Part shown: one piece after another, positions 32,456 through 40,839 of the stretch
How the letters are laid out: every line of letters starts with the position of its first letter
How positions within the stretch are numbered: the stretch's first letter is position 1
Assembly (NCBI RefSeq): GCF_044748305.1
Contig: NZ_JBIVFT010000006.1
Span: forward strand, 179,899 to 243,898
Length of the DNA stretch: 64,000 bases
Origin: Arthrobacter_E sp044748305
Lineage (GTDB): Bacteria; Actinomycetota; Actinomycetes; Actinomycetales; Micrococcaceae
Direction of reading: 5' to 3'
Made by a program: the position numbers and the translations under genes
Notes under the pieces: model-generated
What the model was told of the DNA's origin: nothing
The model's input: only the letters and a program-made list of their open reading frames with translations
Databases searched by the model: none

Positions 32456-33277
32456 CTACTTCCACCACTCGTCGAAGAGGGTGACCGGGACGGTTCGCTT
32501 GTGCCGGGTCCGGAGGAACTTCTCCTCGATGGCTGCGGCGACTCCCTCCGGAACCTCTCGGCCCTCCAGGTAATCGTCGATCTGGTCGTAGGAGATGCCG
32601 AGTTCATCCTCGTCGGTGCGCCCGGGCTTGCCGTCCAGCAGATCGGCGGTGGGAACCTTCTCCCACACCAGACGCGGGGCGTCCAGGTGCTCCAGCAACT
32701 GGCGGTTCTGCCTCTTGTTCAGGCCGTACAGCGGGAGGATGTCCGCCCCGCCGTCGCCGAACTTGGTGAAGAACCCGGTGACGGATTCGGCGCCGTGGTC
32801 CGTGCCGACCACCAGGAGATTCCGTTCGCCGGCCAGGGCGTACTGCGCGATCATCCGGGCGCGGGCCTTGACGTTGCCCTTGTTGAAGTCCGAGATCTCC
32901 GAGCCCGTGGTGGCGAGGAATTCGGATTCGAAGCCGTCCACCGCGGGGCCGACGTTGAAGGTCCACTCGGTCTTGGCCTTGATGAAGTCGAGTGCCGCCT
33001 GAGCGTCGGCTTCGTCGTGCTGCACCCGGTATGGCAGCCGGACGGCCACGAAGTCGGCATCCACGCCATCGGAGGAGAGTTTCTCGACGGCCAGCTGGCA
33101 CAGTCTGCCGGCGAGCGAGGAATCCACGCCGCCGGAGATGCCCAGGACGAAGCCGTTGGTACGGGTCGCCTTCAGGTAGGCGGCCAGGAAGTCCACCCGC
33201 TTCCGGATCTCCTCGGCGGGGTCGATGCCGGGCTTGACGCCCATTTCCTGGATGATCTGGGCCTGGAGTGCGCGCAT
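32456..33277 (-). CDS. nadE: NH3-dependent NAD+ synthetase
   Basis: A 273-residue enzyme making NAD+ from deamido-NAD+, ATP and ammonia. The pyrophosphatase loop SGGVDSS is at residues 48-54. VVGTDHGAESVTGFFTKFGD and LYGLNKRQNRQLL are standard, and no glutaminase domain is attached. There is no Shine-Dalgarno site; TACCCT ends exactly 6 nt before the ATG, suggesting a leaderless mRNA. A 25-bp palindrome ends the gene. Confidence 0.96.
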   Translation of the reverse strand: MRALQAQIIQEMGVKPGIDPAEEIRKRVDFLAAYLKATRTNGFVLGISGGVDSSLAGRLCQLAVEKLSSDGVDADFVAVRLPYRVQHDEADAQAALDFIKAKTEWTFNVGPAVDGFESEFLATTGSEISDFNKGNVKARARMIAQYALAGERNLLVVGTDHGAESVTGFFTKFGDGGADILPLYGLNKRQNRQLLEHLDAPRLVWEKVPTADLLDGKPGRTDEDELGISYDQIDDYLEGREVPEGVAAAIEEKFLRTRHKRTVPVTLFDEWWK

Positions 33278-33283
33278 GGCCCC

Positions 33284-33289
33284 AGGGTA
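33284..33289 (-). promoter_or_regulatory. Candidate -10 element of leaderless nadE
   Basis: On the minus strand TACCCT ends 6 nt before the ATG at 33277. Confidence 0.5.
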
Positions 33290-33329
33290 CCCGCCGGACG
33301 TTTCCAGCCGGTAACACCGCTCTGCCGGA

Positions 33330-34406
33330 TCAGCTGCCGGAAGCCCTCTGCCCGGTGGACTGGCGCACCGTCAGATGCGTTGGCAGCACGGCCCGCTCCC
33401 GTGTGCCTCCGCCGAGCCCGCCAGGGGCGACGCGGCCGAGGAGCATGGAGATGGCCACGCGCCCGGCCTGTTCCGTGGGTGCGCTGATGGTGGTGAGCGG
33501 AGGATTGCAGAAGTCCGCGCCGAAGACGTCGTCGCAGCCCACCAGGCTCAGCTGCTCGGGGATCCGCACGCCGCGGGCGGCGAAGCGCTGGAGCATCCCG
33601 ATCGCGATGAGGTCGTTGAAGGCCAGCGCGGCGCTCGCTCCGGAATTGAGCACGGCATCCGCGGCTGCGGCGCCGGAACTCGTCCGGGGTGTGAACGGCC
33701 CCACCACGCTCAGCTGGAGTCCCCCCAGCCGGGCCAGCTCCTGGAGTGCGGCCAGGCGCAGCCGGTTGGACCAGGAACTCGGAGGGCCGGCGACGTACAC
33801 GATGTGCCGGTGCCCGAGTGAACTCAGGTGCTCCAGAGCCTGTTTCAGGGAACCGGGCGTGTCGATGATGACGGTGGGGACGCCGGGAACCTCGCGGTTG
33901 ATCGTGACGAGCGGCAGCTGCAGCGCCATCTCCGCGATGCCCGCGTCGTTGAGGCGCGACGCCACCAGCACCACGCCGTCGCACGTGCGACGCAGTCTCG
34001 CGAGGGCGTCCGCCTCGACCTCCGCCGATTCCTCCGTGTCCACCAGCAGCTGGGTGTAGCCGGCCGCCTTCAGCTGGTTCTGCGTGCCGCGGATGATGTC
34101 GAAGTAGAACGGGTTGGTCACGTCCGGGACGAGGAGCGCGACGGCGCCCGTCCGGCCGGAACTCAGGGCGCGCGCCTGGCTGCTGGGGACGTAGTCGAGG
34201 TCCTGGGCGATGCGGGTGATGCGCTCGCGAGTGGCCGCATTGACCCGTTCGGGGTTGCTGAGCGCGCGGGAGACGGTGGAGACGGCGACGCCGGCTGCTT
34301 GCGCGACGTCGCGGATGGTCACCGAGCGGGGGAGTGCCGGGGGCGTGGAGGTGCTGTGGCCGTCGGCCGCTCCGTCCTGAAGGTTCCCCGAGGCTGGATG
34401 CTCCAT
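33330..34406 (-). CDS. LacI-family regulator of the uronate operon
   Basis: A 358-residue regulator. A ~27-residue disordered start precedes the HTH VTIRDVAQAAGVAVSTVSRA, and the core contains GAVALLVPDVTNPFYFDII and the ALAFNDLIAIG segment. It is divergent from the ten-kilobase uronate uptake/catabolism operon. The 220-nt gap contains several LacI-like half sites (34483-34526). It most likely represses that operon and itself, with a uronate-pathway intermediate as inducer. Confidence 0.9.
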   Translation of the reverse strand: MEHPASGNLQDGAADGHSTSTPPALPRSVTIRDVAQAAGVAVSTVSRALSNPERVNAATRERITRIAQDLDYVPSSQARALSSGRTGAVALLVPDVTNPFYFDIIRGTQNQLKAAGYTQLLVDTEESAEVEADALARLRRTCDGVVLVASRLNDAGIAEMALQLPLVTINREVPGVPTVIIDTPGSLKQALEHLSSLGHRHIVYVAGPPSSWSNRLRLAALQELARLGGLQLSVVGPFTPRTSSGAAAADAVLNSGASAALAFNDLIAIGMLQRFAARGVRIPEQLSLVGCDDVFGADFCNPPLTTISAPTEQAGRVAISMLLGRVAPGGLGGGTRERAVLPTHLTVRQSTGQRASGS

Positions 34407-34482
34407 GCGTCTCCCTTTCGTCGACCCATCCTATCGGTGCCGTTCTGCGGTTCGGACCGGCGCCGACGACACCATTGAAATT

Positions 34483-34526
34483 CTTTTGGCAACTTTTGGC
34501 AAACGGTTGCGGCAACGTTTTGCCAA
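34483..34526. promoter_or_regulatory. LacI operator cluster
   Basis: CTTTTGGCAA is directly repeated (34483-34492, 34493-34502). It is followed by GCAAACGGTTGC (34499-34510, one mismatch from a palindrome) and GGCAACGTTTTGCC (34511-34524). TTGGCAAA and TTTTGCCAA also form an outer dyad. The cluster lies ~100 nt upstream of the operon's first gene. Confidence 0.65.
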
Positions 34527-34626
34527 TTCATAGACTCGAGCCACGAGCAGCTGTGGCGCGCATCACACAATGGGGTGGGGCGAGGCCACGACATCCCATC
34601 AATGCCACAACTCCATTGGAGGACGA

Positions 34627-35976
34627 GTGAAGAAGTCAGCTCTTACAGCCCTAGCGGCGGTGCTCACGGCCTCAGCCCTGACGCTGACGGCCTGCGGCGG
34701 GTCATCATCCGGCAACGACGGTGGATCCGCAGACGGTAAAGGCAAGACCCTGAACGTCCTGATCAGCGCCAACACCAACTATCCGGAGCAGCAGAAGCAG
34801 TGGTTCGCGGACACCGCGGCCGCCTTCAAGAAGCAGACCGGTGCGGATGTGAAGTTCGAGACGTTCGCCTCCGGCAATGAGGAGCTTCAGAAGATCCAGG
34901 CCTCCGTGGTCTCCGGCGACGGTCCGGACGTGTACAGCCTCGGCACGACATTCACCCCCACGGCGGTCTCCACGAAGGCGTTCCTCCAGCTGGGTGACGA
35001 CGAATGGAAGAAGATCGGCGGCCGGGACAAGTTCAACCCGGCCACCCTGGGGATCTCCGGCCCGGACAAGGACCACCAGTACGGTGTCCCGTTCGCCAGC
35101 CGTCCGTTCGTCATGGCGTACAACAAGGACCTGCTGAAGGCGGCCGGGATCGACAAGCCTGCCACCACCTGGGACGGGCTGCGGGAACAGGCCAAGAAAC
35201 TGACTGACGCCTCCAAGGGGCAGTACGGACTCGCCATCGGGTACAAGGACAACTACGACCCCTGGAAGTTCATCTGGGCCATGGCCCTCCAGTCCGGCAA
35301 CCAATTGGTGGACGGCAACACTCTCAAGCTGGACGACCCCGCGGTGAAGAAGGCCTACCAGAGCTACTTCGGCTGGCTGAGCCAGGACAAAGTCGTGGAT
35401 CCGGCCTCGGTCGGCTGGACCAACTCCAGCGCGCTGGCCGCCTTCGCCTCCGGAAAGGCCGCCTTCTTCCCGATGACCACGGTGACGTCCCTGAACACCC
35501 TGAACAAGTCCGCGGTCAAGGACCAGTTCGACTACGCGCTCATGCCGCTCTCGTCCTCGGACCCGGCACCGTCCGGCGGCACCCAGGCGGCGTCGATCCT
35601 TTCCGGGGACAACATCGTCGTCGCGGACTACTCGAAGAACAAGGACCTGTCTCTCGCCTTCGTCAAGATGGTCACCGACAAGGACGCCCAGCTGAGCTAC
35701 CAGAAGACGTTCGGCGACCTGCCGACCAACGCCGAAGCCCTCAAGGAGGTCGGCTCGGGCACCCACCTGTCCGCCATCGCCGACGCCGCGGCGAAGTCCT
35801 ACCCCACTCCGTTCACCGGCGCCTGGGCGGACATCCAGCTCGCCATGGTCAACGTCGCCGTCCAGAGCATTCCGGATCTCGCCGCCGGCGGAGTGTCCGA
35901 CGCCGGCCTGTCCCAGCGCCTCAGCGACGCACAGTCCAAGGCCCAGGCGTCCCTCGACCGGGCCTCGAAAGGCTGA
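34627..35976 (+). CDS. Sugar ABC transporter binding lipoprotein (uronate operon)
   Basis: A 449-residue family 1 solute-binding lipoprotein; lipobox LTAC with C23, then a Ser/Gly/Asp linker. The core contains PDVYSLGTTFTPTAVS, the hinge motif MAYNKDLLKAAGIDKPATTW, and the WGNTNS-like VGWTNSSALAAFASGKAAFF block. GGAGG lies 4-8 nt before GTG 34627; the frame open from 34570 has no start signal. Downstream UxaC, reductase and mannonate dehydratase indicate glucuronate, galacturonate or a uronate-containing oligosaccharide as cargo. Confidence 0.9.
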   Translation: MKKSALTALAAVLTASALTLTACGGSSSGNDGGSADGKGKTLNVLISANTNYPEQQKQWFADTAAAFKKQTGADVKFETFASGNEELQKIQASVVSGDGPDVYSLGTTFTPTAVSTKAFLQLGDDEWKKIGGRDKFNPATLGISGPDKDHQYGVPFASRPFVMAYNKDLLKAAGIDKPATTWDGLREQAKKLTDASKGQYGLAIGYKDNYDPWKFIWAMALQSGNQLVDGNTLKLDDPAVKKAYQSYFGWLSQDKVVDPASVGWTNSSALAAFASGKAAFFPMTTVTSLNTLNKSAVKDQFDYALMPLSSSDPAPSGGTQAASILSGDNIVVADYSKNKDLSLAFVKMVTDKDAQLSYQKTFGDLPTNAEALKEVGSGTHLSAIADAAAKSYPTPFTGAWADIQLAMVNVAVQSIPDLAAGGVSDAGLSQRLSDAQSKAQASLDRASKG

Positions 35977-35988
35977 CGGGGCCGAACC

Positions 35989-36987
35989 GTGAACAACAGC
36001 ACCAGCAGCACCCTGCTTCCGGGGGACGCCGAGGCGTCTCCCGGGGGCGGTCCCGCCCGCCGCCCGGAGAAGGCGTCACGGCCCGGCCGACGCCGAGAAC
36101 TCTCCGAGCGCAATCGCCCCCTGTGGATGCTGATCCCCGGCGGCGTGCTCATGACGGTGATCATCGTGGTCCCGCTCCTGCTCGGCGTGTACATGTCCTT
36201 GCTCGACCTGGACCAGTACACCCTCCGCAAGTGGGTCTCCGCCCCGTTCATCGGGCTGGCCAACTATGTCGAAGCCCTCACACAGTCGGAACTGCTGCAT
36301 TCGGTGTGGCTGAGCATCTCCTACTCGGTCATCGCGATGGCGGTCACCCTCCCGCTCGGAGTGGCCGCGGCGATCGCCACCCAGAACACCTTCAGAGGGC
36401 GGGCGCTGATCCGTTCCGTCTTCCTCATCCCGTACGTCCTGCCGAGCTTCGTGGTGGCCACGGTGTGGCGGACCATGTTCCAGCCGGACGGCGTCATCAC
36501 CGCGGCACTGCACTCCATGGGCATCGAGCCGGGGCTCTTCCTGAACGGCCCCAACTCCTACTGGACACTGATCCTGGTCCAGATCTGGGCCTCCTGGCCG
36601 TTCATCTACCTGATGGCGCTGTCCGGCCTGCAGGCCGTGGACCACGAGGTCCACGAGGCCGCCGCCCTGGACGGGACCCTCTGGTGGAGCAAGCTGCGCT
36701 ATGTGATCTTCCCGTACCTGAAGGGGCCCCTGTCCCTCGCAGTCCTCATCGGGCTCCTGCACCACTTCAACAACTTCACCCTGCCGTTCGTGCTCTTCGG
36801 CATGCCGGCGCCGCAGGACGTCGCGGTGCTGCCGTATCTGACCTACGAGACGAGCTTCCAGAGCTTCCGCTTCGGGCTCAGCGCGGCCATGGCCGTGGCC
36901 TCGCTCATCCTCGTGGCGATCCCCCTGTTCGTCTACCTGCGCGCCGTCCGCCTGGACGACGCCGACTCCACGGGAGGACGGAAATGA
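35989..36987 (+). CDS. Sugar ABC transporter permease 1 (uronate operon)
   Basis: A 332-residue six-helix permease of the MalF type after a ~45-residue polar N-terminus. The EAA loop reads HEAAALDGTLWWSKLRYV followed by IFPYLKG. The GTG start lies 12 nt after the binding-protein stop. It forms the pore with the next permease, whose start overlaps its stop (ATGA). Confidence 0.9.
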   Translation: MNNSTSSTLLPGDAEASPGGGPARRPEKASRPGRRRELSERNRPLWMLIPGGVLMTVIIVVPLLLGVYMSLLDLDQYTLRKWVSAPFIGLANYVEALTQSELLHSVWLSISYSVIAMAVTLPLGVAAAIATQNTFRGRALIRSVFLIPYVLPSFVVATVWRTMFQPDGVITAALHSMGIEPGLFLNGPNSYWTLILVQIWASWPFIYLMALSGLQAVDHEVHEAAALDGTLWWSKLRYVIFPYLKGPLSLAVLIGLLHHFNNFTLPFVLFGMPAPQDVAVLPYLTYETSFQSFRFGLSAAMAVASLILVAIPLFVYLRAVRLDDADSTGGRK

Positions 36988-37922
36988 CCACCGCCACCAC
37001 GCGACGGGCCGCCGCGAGCCGCGCCGCTGCGAAGCAACCGTCCGTCGAACGCCCCGGCTCCCGCCGCCAGAACGAGGTGACGCGGCTGCTGCCCACCTGG
37101 CTGGTGGCCACCGTCGCCACCGTGCTCTGCGCCCTGGTCCTGGTGCCGCTGTGCTACATCTTCCTGGCCTCGCTCAACAGCGACATCGGGGTGGCCCGCG
37201 GTGAATTCTGGCCCAGCAGCTTCAGCTGGGAGAACTACTCCAGGATCTGGTCCAGCGTCGGTCTGGCCGGAGGACTCCTGAACTCGGTGGTCGTGGCCGG
37301 CTCCACGGCCGTGGTCTCCGCGTTCCTGTCCGTCGCCACCGCCTATGTGCTAGTGCGGTTCCAGTTCCGCGGACGCGTCACCATCCTGCGGGGCCTCCTG
37401 GGCCTGCAGAGCGTGCCTGGGACACTCATGCTGCTGCCCGTGTTCGTGCTGTTCAGTTCGGCGGCGAGCTACCTCGGCGTCAAGATCATCGGCACCCAAT
37501 GGGGCCTGTTCCTCACCTACCTGACGTTCGCCCTCCCGTTCTCCACCTGGGTCATGGTCACCTATCTGCGCGGCCTGCCCCGGGAACTGGAGGAGGCGGC
37601 GCGCATCGACGGCGCGTCCAATCTCGGGATCCTGACCAAGATCATCCTGCCGCTGTCCTGGCCGGGGATCGTGGTGTCCGGGATCTTCGCGTTCCTGCTC
37701 GGCTGGAACGACGTCCTGTTCGCCTCGGTCATGACCCGTCCGGAGACGCAGACCGCGGCCGTCGCGCTGCAGCTGTTCGCCTCCAGCACCGAGGGCGGGG
37801 CGATCCCTTACTACGGGCAGATGATGGCGGCGTCGCTGGTCTGCGCCGCACCCGTGGTGATTCTCTACCTGATTTTCCAGCGATACCTAGTGGGCGGTCT
37901 GACCGCCGGAGGAGTGAAGTAA
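36984..37922 (+). CDS. Sugar ABC transporter permease 2 (uronate operon)
   Basis: A 312-residue MalG-type permease with six helices and EAA loop EEAARIDGASNLGILTKI followed by ILPLSWP. ATG 36984 overlaps the upstream stop; the same frame is open from 36123 but that part belongs to the previous gene's alternative frame. GGGAGGACGG precedes the start. The C-terminal LVGGLTAGGVK is typical. No ATPase gene is in the operon. Confidence 0.9.
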   Translation: MTTATTRRAAASRAAAKQPSVERPGSRRQNEVTRLLPTWLVATVATVLCALVLVPLCYIFLASLNSDIGVARGEFWPSSFSWENYSRIWSSVGLAGGLLNSVVVAGSTAVVSAFLSVATAYVLVRFQFRGRVTILRGLLGLQSVPGTLMLLPVFVLFSSAASYLGVKIIGTQWGLFLTYLTFALPFSTWVMVTYLRGLPRELEEAARIDGASNLGILTKIILPLSWPGIVVSGIFAFLLGWNDVLFASVMTRPETQTAAVALQLFASSTEGGAIPYYGQMMAASLVCAAPVVILYLIFQRYLVGGLTAGGVK

Positions 37923-38747
37923 ATGGCTTGGGTTCTCTCAGGATTCGGTGACGAGATCGACCAGGATCCGCACGTCCAGGTGGCCGTGCTGCAGGCGCTG
38001 GGCGCCCGGCACATCGAGGTCCGCAGTGCGTGGGGGATCAATATCGTGGAGCTCTCCGCGGAGCGGCTGGATGAGCTGAAGGCGGTGCTTGAAGCCCGCG
38101 GCATGGGGGTGTCAGCCATCGCCTCACCCATCGGCAAGGTCTCCGTGGGCCTCCCCGTGGAGCACGAACTGGGTCGCCTGGACGCGGCGATCAACGCCGC
38201 CCGGGTGCTCGGCACCCGCTACATCCGCATCTTCTCCTTCTACTACGACGGCGAGGCGGCGGCGGTGCGGGACGCCGTCGTCGAGCGTATGCGTGCGCTC
38301 GCCGCCCGCGCCGAGGAGGCCGGCGTCGTGCTGCTGCATGAGAACGAGAAGGACATCTTCGGCGACGTGCCCTCCAGGATCCTGGACATCATCACCTCGG
38401 TGGACTCCCCGGCCCTGCGGGTGGCCTGGGACGCCGCGAACTTCGTCCAGGTGGGTGTGAAGCCCTTCACGGAGGCCTACGAAGCCCTTCGTCCGTACCT
38501 CGAGTACGTGCAGGTCAAGGACGCCCTCTTCGCCGATGCGTCCGTGGTGCCGGCCGGCGAGGGGGACGGGCAGCTTGCGGAGACCATCCAGGCGTTGAAG
38601 GACTCCGGCTACTCCGGCTTCGCCTCCCTGGAACCCCACCTGGCGGATGCGTTCGCGACGGGCGGGTTCTCCGGCCCGGCGGCGTTCGGCGTCGCCGGCC
38701 GGGCGTTCGCCGCAGTCCTGGCCGGTGCCGGCCTGGAATCGGAATGA
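37923..38747 (+). CDS. Sugar phosphate isomerase/epimerase (AP-endonuclease-2 TIM barrel)
   Basis: A 274-residue member of the xylose-isomerase-like TIM-barrel family. Metal-site blocks are VLLHENEKDIFGD, RVAWDAANFVQVG and YVQVKDALF. It starts directly after the permease stop, with GGAGGAG 6-10 nt upstream. Family members isomerise or epimerise sugars, inositols and keto-sugars. In this operon it may adapt an unusual uronate or its oxidised form to the UxaC route, in concert with the Gfo/Idh/MocA enzyme; that is inference. Confidence 0.85.
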   Translation: MAWVLSGFGDEIDQDPHVQVAVLQALGARHIEVRSAWGINIVELSAERLDELKAVLEARGMGVSAIASPIGKVSVGLPVEHELGRLDAAINAARVLGTRYIRIFSFYYDGEAAAVRDAVVERMRALAARAEEAGVVLLHENEKDIFGDVPSRILDIITSVDSPALRVAWDAANFVQVGVKPFTEAYEALRPYLEYVQVKDALFADASVVPAGEGDGQLAETIQALKDSGYSGFASLEPHLADAFATGGFSGPAAFGVAGRAFAAVLAGAGLESE

Positions 38748-38764
38748 CCGAGGAAGGAGAACTC

Positions 38765-39949
38765 ATGACCGTGTCAGAACAGCCCACGCGCGTCGCCATC
38801 ATCGGCTGCGGATCCATCGGCCGCACCCACGCCGCCGTCATCCTGGAACAGCCCGAGCTGCTCCTCACCGCTCTCGTGGACCCCGTCACGGAAGCACGGA
38901 CCGAGCTCGCCGCCTGGGTGGGGGACCGGGCCGCGCCCAGGCAGTACCCGTCCGTCGCCGCAGCCCTGGCGGCCGACGTCGCGGATCTGTTCGTCCTGGC
39001 CACGCCCAGTGGGCTGCACATCGCCGGTGCGCTGGAGGTGCTCGAAGCCGGCAAGCACGTCATCATCGAAAAACCGCTGGACGTGGACCTGGCACGCGCC
39101 CAGGAGATCGAGGCGGCCGCGCTGGCCGCGGAGGCCCGCGGACAACTGGTCACCGTGATCAGCCAGCACCGCTTCGACCCGGCGAGCCTCGCCGTCGCGG
39201 ACGCGGTCGCCGACGGCGGCTTCGGCCGGCTGTGCTCGGCCATCGCCACGGTGTCCTGGTGGCGTTCACAGTCCTACTACGACTCCGGTGACTGGCGCGG
39301 GACCTGGGCCATGGACGGCGGAGGCGCGCTGATGAACCAGGGAGTGCACACGGCGGACCTGCTCCTCTGGTTCCTGGGCCGCCCGGTGACCATCACCGGC
39401 CATGCGGCCCTGCTGGCCCACCGGGACATCGAGGTGGAGGACACCGCCGCGGCCGTCATCACCTTCGAATCCGGAGCCTTAGCCGTCCTGCACGCCACCA
39501 CCAGCGCCTACCCGGGCCTGAGTGCGTCCGTTCAGCTGATGGGTTCCGGGGGATCGGCACGGATCGACAACGACCGGCTGGCCTACTTCCACGCCGCCGG
39601 CGAGGACGCCCCGGAGTCCCGGATGGGCATGAACGGCGAGGGCGACCAGTCCGCCGAGGTCCTCAGCCGGTATCCGGAGGAGGCCGCCGAGGTGGCCGAT
39701 CCTACCGTTTACCCGGTGGGCCACGCACGCCAGTACCGGGACGTGATCCGCGCTCTGGCCTCCGGGTCCCGTCCCGGCGTGCGCGTGAGCGACGCCGTCA
39801 ACGCGCTCGCCTGCGTGCGGGCCGTCTACCTGTCCTCGGCGCTCGGCCGGACCGTCCTGTTCGAGGACGTTCTGGCAGGCGTGTACGCGGGCACCGATGT
39901 GGCCGCCGGCATCGCCGGCGGCGTCTACGCAGGAAAGGGACAGGCATGA
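38765..39949 (+). CDS. Gfo/Idh/MocA-family oxidoreductase
   Basis: A 394-residue NAD(P)-dependent sugar or inositol dehydrogenase. The Rossmann fold starts VAIIGCGSIGRTHAAV, followed by the family signature IIEKPLDVDLARA with catalytic lysine, and a C-terminal beta-sheet domain (GDWRGTWAMDGGGALMNQGVH). AAGGAG precedes ATG 38765; ATG 38744 overlaps the previous stop but lacks a clear site. It is sandwiched between two TIM-barrel isomerases, a grouping often seen for 3-keto-sugar or inositol conversions. Confidence 0.88.
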   Translation: MTVSEQPTRVAIIGCGSIGRTHAAVILEQPELLLTALVDPVTEARTELAAWVGDRAAPRQYPSVAAALAADVADLFVLATPSGLHIAGALEVLEAGKHVIIEKPLDVDLARAQEIEAAALAAEARGQLVTVISQHRFDPASLAVADAVADGGFGRLCSAIATVSWWRSQSYYDSGDWRGTWAMDGGGALMNQGVHTADLLLWFLGRPVTITGHAALLAHRDIEVEDTAAAVITFESGALAVLHATTSAYPGLSASVQLMGSGGSARIDNDRLAYFHAAGEDAPESRMGMNGEGDQSAEVLSRYPEEAAEVADPTVYPVGHARQYRDVIRALASGSRPGVRVSDAVNALACVRAVYLSSALGRTVLFEDVLAGVYAGTDVAAGIAGGVYAGKGQA

Positions 39950-40839
39950 AGTTCTCCGTGTTCACGGCGTCCACCCCCGAGTGGTCCCCGGAACAGGCCG
40001 TCGCCGAGCTCGCGGCTCAGGGTTGGGACGGGATCGAGTGGCGTGTGGTGGATCAGCCCGCCTCGCCGGACGGCCGTCCGGGATTCTGGGCCGGCAACCT
40101 CGCCACCGTGCCGCTGACCGGGCTGGAAGAGGAGGTCCCCCGGCTGCGCGCCCTGACCGAGGCGGCAGGCCTGGACGTGTCAGGCGTCGGCGGCTACGCC
40201 CCCTGCAAGCAGCACGACGACGTCGAACGGCTCCTTGCCGCGACCCGCGCCTTGGGCGCATCTCAGGTGAGGATCGTGGTGCCGGCCCTCGGACACGTAG
40301 CTTGGGGCGGCCGGCTGCCCACCGGCGGTGACTATCCGGAGCTGTTCGCCCAGGCCCGGGACGATTTCCGCTGGGTGGCGGACCGTGCCGCGGAGCACGG
40401 GGTCAAGGCCCTCGTCGAGCTGCACCACACGACCCTGACCTCCTCGGCCTCCGCGGCGATGCGTCTGCTGGACGGCCTGGACCCGGAGCATGTGGGCGTC
40501 ATCCACGATCTGGGGAACCTGCAGGTGGAGGGCTTCGAGGACCACCTGGCCGCGTTCCAGCTGCTCGGCCCGTACCTGGCGCACGTCCACGTGAAGAACG
40601 GCGCCTGGTTCCGGGACGAGGTGCAGGGCGATGACCCCCTGGCCACGGTGGGCTGGCATCATGAATGGACGCCCGTGAACCAGGGCATGCATTCGGTGGT
40701 CGAGTACCTGCGGACGCTGAAGGGGCACGGTTACGACGGCTGGGTCACGCTGGAGGACTTCTCCACGGAGCTGCCGCTCGCGGAACGAACCGCGTTCAAC
40801 CTCGCGTACATGCGGCGGGCCTGGGAGGAGGCCCAGTGA
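39946..40839 (+). CDS. Second sugar phosphate isomerase/epimerase
   Basis: A 297-residue xylose-isomerase-like TIM barrel whose ATG overlaps the oxidoreductase stop (ATGA). Metal-binding blocks are ALVELHHTTLTS, GVIHDLGNLQVEG and YLAHVHVKNGAWF. It is clearly distinct from the protein at 37923, so the operon carries two diverged isomerases. GGGAGGAG near its 3' end serves uxaC. The exact reaction is unknown. Confidence 0.85.
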   Translation: MKFSVFTASTPEWSPEQAVAELAAQGWDGIEWRVVDQPASPDGRPGFWAGNLATVPLTGLEEEVPRLRALTEAAGLDVSGVGGYAPCKQHDDVERLLAATRALGASQVRIVVPALGHVAWGGRLPTGGDYPELFAQARDDFRWVADRAAEHGVKALVELHHTTLTSSASAAMRLLDGLDPEHVGVIHDLGNLQVEGFEDHLAAFQLLGPYLAHVHVKNGAWFRDEVQGDDPLATVGWHHEWTPVNQGMHSVVEYLRTLKGHGYDGWVTLEDFSTELPLAERTAFNLAYMRRAWEEAQ

